Source of the DNA: Arachnopeziza araneosa | Taxonomy: Eukaryota; Ascomycota; Leotiomycetes; Helotiales; Arachnopezizaceae | NCBI GenBank assembly: GCA_003988855.1 | Contig: QYAI01000111.1 | Location: forward strand, 1-64,000 | DNA: 64,000 bases | Direction: 5' to 3' | Notes under the pieces: model-generated | The model's input: only the letters and a program-made list of their open reading frames with translations | Told to the model about the DNA's origin: nothing | Database searches by the model: none | Position numbers and translations under genes: made by a program | Shown: positions 56,682 through 64,000 of the stretch, in pieces | Layout: each line of letters starts with the position of its first letter | Numbering within the stretch: the first letter of the stretch is position 1

Positions 56682-57370
56682 TAATCCAATCCAGCGATCG
56701 AAAAGCTGGGTTTGAGGGAGGAGGAGGTATAACAAGAGAAATGAGGAGTAGGGACGAGAATGAGCAGACGGATGGGTGGGAACTATTAGGTTGAGGTTTA
56801 AATGCAGAGTAGAATCCAAGAATGGCACTTTCCTTTTAACAAAGATTTCATACTCAACAGAATCGCAGCAAGAAAGCCAGAATCATGCTTCAAGATCATT
56901 GATCTCGATATAACCTCAGAATACTTTTGAATGAATTTCCTTTCCTAGGTAAAATATATCATATCCCTCGAGTCAGCAGCAGATTTATTCCTAGCGATAA
57001 GGCTTAGCACTAGCAATTTAGCACCTCATCAAGCATTTGAAGTTATAGGTGACTGGAATGGCTGGCTTTGCCGCCGTCATTGACTTCCCGAGAGGAACCG
57101 GGACTAATTATATTTTGATTAGCAATAGCATCAGATAACTTTGGGAGTGCAAAATCTAGCATTCACAGATTCTAGGTAGATGATTGGGTGAATATATCTA
57201 AAGATAGAAAAGTTGAAACGTCATGGTGAAAGCAGCTCATGTCACGTGATCGAATATGGTAGGTACGTCATGCTTCCACCCATGCCTTGGAACTGGATAA
57301 TTTCTTATAAACAACAGAAATAAATTCTCTATTTTGGCTGCCAAGATTAGATTCAATAAATCTACTCAAT
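56682..57370. other. intergenic
   Basis: Includes one TCACGTGA box at about 57242. No gene or RNA seen. Confidence 0.45.
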
Positions 57371-58922
57371 ATGTCAATCACTCCTGAAGAATACAAGGTT
57401 AAACGGTTCGTAACAAATACCTTCATCCTTCACAGCTAAATATCATAGGACTGGTGACTGGCTCCCTCAAGATCACAGAGTGCATAAACAATGGCTCCAA
57501 GACACTGTAGATCATGTGGAGAAGAATCCGAAAGCTCTTCACCCTGTCCTCGAGGAGTTCAAGCAAATGATCGAAACTGACACTCGACTGCATATGCTCT
57601 TTAGCTCCATGTTTGAGCAGATTCCAAACAAGAAGCAATACACTCGAAATCCAGCAGGGGAGCGACAGATCCGCGACTATTATCATATGCTCGATTTGAT
57701 GAACCATCTCTTGACTACGGCCCCATCATGGAGCAATAGCGAGCACCAAGCTGGTTTGGTCGGTCTCCTTTTCACGGCCTCTACGACTGGCCTATGGGAA
57801 CACCTAGCGGATTTGCCGTCTTCCAAGACCCACAAGTGAATACTATGCTTAAGAAGATTCTTAATGTTTGGGGCGAGTTCCTACAATCAATCGAGTCAGC
57901 CAAAGTTCTCGACACAAGTCCTTCCGGTTGGTTTGGGGAAACAGGTCACAAGGAGCTCCGAACAGCAGCTAACGCAGCTGCGGGAACTTCACATAAGCTC
58001 GAGGATATAATTATCTGTGATCCAAGGGATAAATACCATGGTTTTAAGTCTTGGGATGATTTCTTTACCCGTCACTTCAAGGAAGGTATTCGTCCTGTTG
58101 CTTCTCCAGAAAATGATGACATAGTTGCAAACTCATGCGAATCGAAACCGTACAAGGTCGCTCGTGATGTCAAAGCACACGAACGTTTCTGGATCAAGGG
58201 CCAACCTTACTCAGTTCTGGACATGCTAGCCCACGATTCACTCGCAGAGCAATTCGTTGGCGGGACAATCTATCAGGCTTTTTTGTCGTCTTTAAGCTAT
58301 CATCGTTGGCATTCACCTGTCAGTGGAAAAATTGTGAAACAGTATGTTGTCGATGGAACGTATTATTCGGAACCACCATTTACAAGCTTTGCATCTACTA
58401 ATGGTGAAGATCCCGCTGGTGAGAATCTGGGACAGGAATATTTGAGTGCTATGGCTACAAGAGGAATCATCTTCATTGAGGCGGATAATCCTGAGATTGG
58501 CTTGATGTGCGTTATTCCTGTCGGCATGGTGGAGGTCAGTACATGTGAAATCACAGTGAAAGATGGTCAGCATATCAAGAAGGGTGATGAATTAGGAATG
58601 GTGAGTCAACTTTAAAAAGTCTAGAGATCTGGCTGATAACAAGCAGTTTCATTTCGGTGGATCGACGCATTGTATCTTGTTTAAGAAGGGAGTTAAGGTG
58701 GAGGGTTTTCCAGACCATGGAAGAGAAAGTAATGTCCCTATGAGAAGTGAGCTTTGCCGTGTTGTTAGATGGTGCCAGATAGGCTCTCTTTGTGCAGAAG
58801 AAAGAAATCAATGTTGTGAAACAAAAACCACTTTCTTGAATAGAATATTCCGGATCATTGTCGCTAAGCAAAACAACAATAGGGGGCGTGTTCGCTTAGA
58901 TAAACAAAGGACAATCACATGA
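57371..58922 (+). pseudogene. PsiD/phosphatidylserine-decarboxylase-type enzyme with a one-base frameshift
   Basis: Pyruvoyl-dependent decarboxylase of the PSD superfamily with an N-terminal PSDC domain, as in fungal L-tryptophan decarboxylase-like proteins. Exon 1 57371-57405, intron 57406-57448, exon 2 57449-58600, intron 58601-58646, exon 3 58647-58922. N-terminal domain: GDWLPQDHRVHKQWLQDTVD, then PSWSNSEHQAGLVG; at about 57765 (CTCCTTTTCAC) one base is missing, after which PFHGLYDWPMGTPSGFAVFQ and the rest continue in another frame. Catalytic part: FKSWDDFFTRHFKEGIRPVA, LSYHRWHSPVSGKIVKQYVV, IIFIEADNPEIGLMCVIPVG and the self-cleavage motif FHFGGSTHCILF (serine in GGST). One inserted base would make the whole frame consistent. 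After the usual end (RSELCRVVR) the frame runs on for about 45 unrelated residues, so the normal stop may also be lost. Young pseudogene or assembly error. Confidence 0.85.
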
Positions 58923-59011
58923 CCTAAACTAATCACAGATATCATGTTACAATCTCTGTCTTTCTTTGCGACTTTAAAATTTCATCCTCCACCAACCGAC
59001 AAAATTCCAAG

Positions 59012-61223
59012 ATGGAAGATCCTGCGCTCCCGGAGCGCGTCTCCACCTCCCTCTCCCTCAAGATTGACAGTTCGACAATCAAGGATGCAGGCCGCGGCCT
59101 GTTTGTTCACGAAAGTGTCGGTGCTGGAGACCTAGTCTTCAGCATCTCTAAACCATTATTGCACGTTGTAAGTAAACATCTACAATCATCCACTAAACTC
59201 CCTTCTTGGTTGTGTATACTCCTCTTTGACAATCATGTTTGAAAATACCCTCTTATTGCCAGATCTTATTTTTTATACAAGCTTTACGTTTCTCTGATAA
59301 TCCTACTATCTCACCTCCCGTTGTCAAAGCTTGCTTTCGACAATCAAAGTCGAATCTTGAGCCGCTTTGTACAAGATAGCTTTCGACAATTTATCTGGCA
59401 ATACCTTCGACTGTTCTAGTAACCAGGGTTTGACAAATATCTCAAGATTTAATTTCCTTATAGGAAATTTGTTTTCTAACAATTAGAGTTTCATTTTCGT
59501 TTTGTGTGCTAAGTTTTAGCTTTTAACAATCATGCTTCAGGACCTTTTCTTATTGCACGTAATAGTTTTCAACAAATATTGTTAAACTCCTTCGTTTGTT
59601 GATAAATTCTAACTTTCGACATTAGGCCAACGACTCTGAGCGCGACGAGAACAACGAAGTCCTCTGGAGCAGCTGCAACAGGGGCAACACTTGCGACCAC
59701 TGCTTTGCAACGGTTAACGTTGCAACTGTCGATAGGCCAGTTCAATTGTCGGACTGCCCTGGCTGCGGAAATCTTTACTATTGCTCCGCTGAATGTCGAA
59801 CTGCAGCAAATCTCCATCATCACTCCTCCGAGTGTGAGGTCCTGCGCCGGGTAGCCAACGCTCCTCTCGTCGGAGCGAGACGCTGGATCCACTCCTGGCA
59901 GGTCAGGGCAATGTTCAGATTGCTTTGTGGGCTAGAAAATGGAAAACTCAGCGCAGAAGAAGCAAATGAGTTATCGACAATGAGCACTCCAACCAGCGAG
60001 GAGATTGGAGACAAATCAGCATGGGAGGACCAAATGGTCAAGTTGGTAGAACACTTCAAGGTTGGCACAGTGGACATTGAACTGGTCAGAATGCTTTGTC
60101 GACGAGTGCGTTATGTTTCGACCATCTACTTGAAAATTTGCTGACACATCAATAGATTGAGGACAACACTATGACAGATTGCCGACCACTCTTGAGAAAT
60201 AATACTGCATCATCGAAAGATCGAAAAATTTGGGTCTCTACTGCAATATTTGTCGACCCTTTTGCTGCTACAATCCAACATTCCTGTGAGCCTAATGTCT
60301 ACTGTTATTTCAACGGCCCGAAGCTTCATATTCGCGCGTTTAGAGATATTCGAGCTGGAGAGGAGCTATTTTTCTCATACATAGGAGTGACTGGAGACAA
60401 TAGAGCACGAAAAGAAGAGCTTCGGGAGGATTTTAACTTGAACTGTCATTGCTCGCTCTGCAACGAGGGGGATCAAGGACCATGTGCTTTGCGAAGCAAG
60501 GTCAAAAACTGGTATAAGCTTGTTGAACTGGCTCCAGACGGTGAGTTTCCTTCTTTCCGACTTACTGCTAGGCTCTTACAAAATCCTTTTATTTATTTAT
60601 AAATACCATCGCTGGGCCTGCCCGAATGCTCTGTTCTCAGCTCACAAACAACTTACTGACTGGTCTCAGGTATACTGCCATCAAATATCCCGTATGATTT
60701 ATGCGAAGAAATCCTCAAAGTTGGGCATCCTATATCGATCACTCCCATGAATCAAATTCTTCGAAACCTCTACAGATGTCAAATGAGTGAAAAAGACTAC
60801 CCAGGAGCGTTAAGGACAATCCTACAGTTGTATTGGGTCTGCGAGCCTGACTGTGAACCGACGCTCTACCCATGGCAGCGTATCGACACCCTCAAGACGG
60901 TGATTGGCACTTTAGTCCACTTAAGGGGTCTTCCAAAGATTAATTCAATTGAGAAGAAGAAGCTGGACTACATCATCCCGGAGTTGAGATTCAACCTGAT
61001 AAAGCGAACAGCAATCTGCTTCGGCGTCGATTCCGAGGTTGCAAATTTCGAGAAGCGTATAAACTCTAGTCTGGCTACACAGGGTGATGGAACTCAAGTT
61101 GAACGTAGACGATTTTGTCTACAGATGGAATGGCTTTTGCGGAACTTCGAGATTGATTACAGTACCATGCCTAGAGAAAGAATGGTTCAGGAGATGCAGT
61201 GGCCGCCGCTATCACAGACCTAG
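59012..61223 (+). CDS. SET domain protein with MYND zinc finger (SMYD-like), 524 aa
   Basis: Putative protein-lysine methyltransferase. Exons 59012-59167, 59626-60105, 60156-60540 and 60670-61223, all in phase. The SET domain is split as in SMYD proteins: the N-terminal strand DAGRGLFVHESVGAGDLVFS, then an inserted MYND finger (CDHCFATVNVA, CPGCGNLYYCSAECRTAANL, HHHSSECE with paired Cys and His), then the catalytic part IFVDPFAATIQHSCEPNVYC and RDIRAGEELFFSYIG. NHSCxPN appears here as QHSCEPN, with H for the usual N one position earlier replaced by Q, and the tyrosine of FSYI. The post-SET cysteines are in FNLNCHCSLC. The C-terminal helical part (residues ~350-524) resembles the TPR-like end of SMYDs. 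Intron 1 (458 nt) is filled with a tandem repeat. The target is unknown. Confidence 0.92.
59224..59625. repeat. degenerate tandem repeat (period about 46 bp) filling intron 1
   Basis: Words related to CTTTCGACAAT recur at about 59224, 59334, 59380, 59428, 59473, 59519, 59565 and 59613; from 59334 on the spacings are 46, 48, 45, 46, 46 and 48 bp. Longer shared words include ACAATCATG and CTTATTGC between the first and sixth unit. The last unit forms the acceptor CGACATTAG. The array is inside the first intron of the SET-MYND gene. Confidence 0.7.
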
Positions 61224-62292
61224 GGGATTGTTTCTCTGATCTCATTCTTCCAACTAACATATTCATTTTCACGAGATGGCTGTGAAGCATCCTTCCTTGT
61301 TGGATCTGGAATGTTCATACCGACTAGAATCTTGTGTTATTCTTCGCATTAGCACGCACTCATTCTGATATCATGATCGAAAATTACCCAAGGTTCTTCA
61401 CCTATAGCACAAGATTACTGATAGGGTCAGCAAGTAAATATTCCGAGTTACTCTCATTGGCACATTTACCTTTGTAAGAGGAGTAAGGAGGCATTTCTGG
61501 CTCTTCATAATAGTTTCTTGTACTGTATTTCGTCATTAGAACATTAAAGTTGAACGAGATTGAACCTGGAAAACCAACGAGAAGTAAAACAATTCGTGGT
61601 GACCTGCAGAATTTTCAAGTTTGTTGAAGAGTAGCAGCCGATTTTAGAAACTAGGAGTAAGTTGACTGTGAGATATGAGTAGATTTTACCTAATTCCATA
61701 AAACAAAACAGAATTTAACAAGCAAGTACATCCTCTAAAATGCCGATATTAGCAAATCAGAAAGTGGGCTAAGTGAAGACTGAATCATGTGAAAGGCATC
61801 CGGAGGAATTTCAGCCTGCAAATACGCGGTGCGCGTCTGAGTCAATGAACTTTGCAAATACTTTAAATACGTTAGCTCATATTCACTAATTAGTTAGTTG
61901 CAATAAGAATTTTTCTTCCTTAAAAGCGCGTCAGCCATTTTTCAGCCACTTGGCAAAGCCCTCACATTCAATGCCACCTAGAACATCCACGCACAATCTG
62001 TCTTCAATTTTCTAAAGAGTTTTCAAGAATCGGCGTTATTTTGTTCCGAATACGCTGTTTTTGACGTAAGATACTTGTGCCACAATATGCAACATACCAT
62101 TCGGTATATTAGCCTGTGCAACTTGGTTTATTCTTATCCACATAAATATCCCCGCCTCGCGTCGTAGTTCTGTCGTGCGAATGAAAAACTAAACGACAGT
62201 TTTCGAAACTTCAAGTGCACGCCAGATTCTCAACACCCTGCAATCTCAAGTTTCTCCTCGCATTAGGCCAGCACAATTCTGCCTCGTCGGCA
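61224..62292. other. intergenic, with TATA of the hydrolase gene
   Basis: AT-rich and without a supported gene. A TATA-like ATAAATAT at about 62142-62149 lies 145 bp upstream of the hydrolase ATG. Confidence 0.5.
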
Positions 62293-63411
62293 ATGCTTCG
62301 AATACTTCTCGTACTACTTCCACTCTGCTCTGCAGCCTTGCTTCCAAGGCCCAGTGGACCCTACCAGTTAACTCTTAATGTCTCCCAGCTTATTGATACC
62401 TCTCGCAAAGACCCCTGGGAGAAAGACACAATCGAGTATCGCCGGCTGATGATATCACGTTTCGACCCACTCCCTCCCGACACTTGTTATAGGAACGAAC
62501 TGGTCTCATATATGTCACCAAATATTTCAGCAGCTATGGATACTCTCCTTGCTCCTTTCGGTTTTCCGGCAGGCCTTTTTGAATCTCTCAACATGGTCGT
62601 CTGCTTCCAACCAGAATTCGACAGACCAAATGCAACTTGGCCAATTGTCCTGTTTTCTCCTGGACTTGACGCCACTCGTCTCTTGTACTCAATGGTGGCA
62701 CAAGAAGTTGCAAGCCAAGGCTACACCGTGATTACAATCGACCACCCTTTCGATACCACCGTAGAATTTCCAGATGGGACCGTGGCTTATGGCGGGAATG
62801 TGAATTTTTCAGACATCAACTCTATATATCATGCTCTTGACATTAGAATGAATGACATCTCGTTTGTGCTCGATACCTTGGGAATCAGATATGACGCACC
62901 ACCAAACGCGAGCGCATTGGCTTTTGGGCATTCTTTTGGTGGAGCTGCTGTTGCCGCAGCAATGCTCAATGACACACGAATTCGCGGTGGTGTAAATCTC
63001 GATGGAGAACTGTTCGGTGCAGTTATCGACGCTGGATTGGGTCGGCCTGGGATCAATCAATCCTTCATCCTTTGGGGATCTGAAGGCCATAATGCGTCAA
63101 GCGAGCCTGAGTGGGGAACTTTATATCAGAATTTAATGAAAGAGGGCATGTTTGAAAGAGAATTGGGGTTGCTAAATGCATCACATCTCACATTCTCTGA
63201 CCTTCCGCTAATTGCTGATGCTACTGGGAATAGGACAACTTTGCCAGAGGATGCTCAAGCAGTGGTTGGATTACTCCCAGGAGAAAGGGTGCTTCAAATT
63301 CTAAGCAAATACTTGAGTGATTATTTTGGGTTTGTGTCGCGGGGAAATGATGGAGAGGGACTGCTGTCTGGACCCAGTCAGGAATATCCTGAGGTCGTGT
63401 TTCTCGGATAA
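62293..63411 (+). CDS. secreted alpha/beta hydrolase (PAF-acetylhydrolase-like), 372 aa
   Basis: Single-exon secreted esterase/lipase. The ATG at 62293 starts a clear signal peptide (MLRILLVLLPLCSAALLPRP); the frame extends upstream but without an ATG. Alpha/beta-hydrolase core: WPIVLFSPGLDATRLLYSMV gives the oxyanion region, GYTVITIDHPFD the second strand, and ALAFGHSFGGAAVAAAML the nucleophile elbow GHSFGG. GGVNLDGELFG likely holds the acid (Asp) and LLNASHLTFSDLPLI the catalytic His, the arrangement of fungal proteins related to platelet-activating-factor acetylhydrolase. Many N-glycosylation sites (NVS, NIS, NAT, NFS, NAS, NQS) support secretion. Probably acts on esters outside the cell; the substrate is not predictable. 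Confidence 0.93.
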   Translation: MLRILLVLLPLCSAALLPRPSGPYQLTLNVSQLIDTSRKDPWEKDTIEYRRLMISRFDPLPPDTCYRNELVSYMSPNISAAMDTLLAPFGFPAGLFESLNMVVCFQPEFDRPNATWPIVLFSPGLDATRLLYSMVAQEVASQGYTVITIDHPFDTTVEFPDGTVAYGGNVNFSDINSIYHALDIRMNDISFVLDTLGIRYDAPPNASALAFGHSFGGAAVAAAMLNDTRIRGGVNLDGELFGAVIDAGLGRPGINQSFILWGSEGHNASSEPEWGTLYQNLMKEGMFERELGLLNASHLTFSDLPLIADATGNRTTLPEDAQAVVGLLPGERVLQILSKYLSDYFGFVSRGNDGEGLLSGPSQEYPEVVFLG

Positions 63412-64000
63412 ATTACCAAATGGCATTGCGTACAGTTCTCGAAACAACCCAAACAATACACACTCAGATACCTAATATCAGAAAGAATTTATGTAAAAAG
63501 AAACCAGCGAGGATGAGATTGTCTAACCTTCGGATTATCGGAACATGGTTACGAAATAATTCTCTTGACTTAAACCCAAAGTTATGGCTCTCTATGCTAA
63601 ATCCATCACGCGTAGAGGAAACACCTCTGAGGCTCTGAGTCTCACCTTTCTGTTCAAAAAAAGCTTCGTCCTTAATTTACCTCTGCTGGCTCTGATTCAT
63701 ATATTAGTTGAGACCACTAGAGGAGCAGTGATGATAGCTTTTCAAAAACTAGGGACAGAACTACCAGGGAGAAAATGTGTAGACTACCATCAAAACAACA
63801 ACAGGTCAAATTTTTTTAAGGATATCAAGATAACATAGTCCACTTGATTATCGGCAATATGGAAATTCCTCCCTGGAAATCAATTATCGGATTAGAAAAA
63901 ATCGATATCAACTTATTCTCTCCTTCAAAGCAAGAGCCAAGGTAGCCTTTGATTATGCTTGAACCACGCTTCGGGATCTTCTCGAAAGCTTCTTAAACTA
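63412..64000. other. intergenic, right edge
   Basis: No supported gene. The plus-strand frames at 63420-63638 and 63584-63838 overlap each other and look random. The window ends without a recognisable next gene. Confidence 0.4.

Noticed and set aside
2980..57250. About ten CACGTG boxes, all in intergenic DNA
   Set aside because: For a 6-7 bp word in 64 kb on both strands this is near the chance expectation, so I do not call a regulon.
1..64000. CRISPR arrays, operons or other prokaryotic elements
   Set aside because: Introns, promoter structure and protein families show a fungal nuclear genome; no regularly spaced identical repeats were seen.

Overview
The window looks like nuclear DNA of a filamentous ascomycete (Pezizomycotina; gene content feels like Leotiomycetes/Helotiales, which is an inference). 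Nearly every multi-exon gene resolves with GT-AG introns of about 43-100 nt, several with a TACTAAC or CTAAC branch point. The families present are typical of such fungi: a Dal5-type permease, a Zn2Cys6 regulator, RTA1, an acetylxylan esterase with CBM1, an EF-hand MscS channel, DUF4246, and a HET relic. Exon models were joined by hand by checking splice sites and reading frame; multi-exon totals were checked to be multiples of three.

Layout. 0.3-13.8 kb: MFS permease (-), a hypothetical protein (-), a 1,400-residue multi-membrane ankyrin protein (+), then a Zn2Cys6 transcription factor (+) convergent with an RTA1 membrane protein (-). 14.3-19.6 kb is a decayed patch: two copies of a 111-bp repeat face each other in inverted orientation and enclose a truncated class-V aminotransferase relic, a broken membrane-protein relic, one intact-looking hypothetical gene and the 5' part of a gene cut off at the edge of the right-hand repeat, followed by a 38-bp tandem repeat. 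20-27 kb: a secreted protein gene, a HET-protein remnant and several weak or broken small genes. 27.6-37.2 kb is a dense housekeeping stretch: CE1-CBM1 esterase (+), MscS-like channel (-), divergent YggS-type PLP protein (+), BTB/POZ protein (+). 37.5-38.6 kb holds a diverged direct duplication of non-coding, TATA-bearing DNA. 39.9-46.9 kb: secreted FAD oxidoreductase (+), conserved membrane-anchored protein (+), eight-exon Kelch membrane protein (-). 49-64 kb: a broken membrane-protein gene, a glutathione S-transferase (+), a DUF4246 protein (-), a small HEAT-like protein (+), a PsiD/phosphatidylserine-decarboxylase-type gene with a one-base frameshift (+), a SET-MYND protein (+) whose first long intron is filled by a roughly 46-bp degenerate tandem repeat, and a secreted alpha/beta hydrolase (+).

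There is no obvious gene cluster, CRISPR array or tRNA. Genes appear to act independently; the only suggestive pairs are the Zn2Cys6 factor with the RTA1 gene, and the channel/YggS divergent promoter. The most unusual signals are the 3-nt micro-exon inside the zinc-cluster domain, the inverted 111-bp repeats whose terminal 7-mers differ between copies but stay complementary within each copy, the gene fragment ending exactly at one repeat, the duplicated TATA-bearing non-coding block, the intron-filling minisatellite, and a set of genes each broken by only one or two small lesions.
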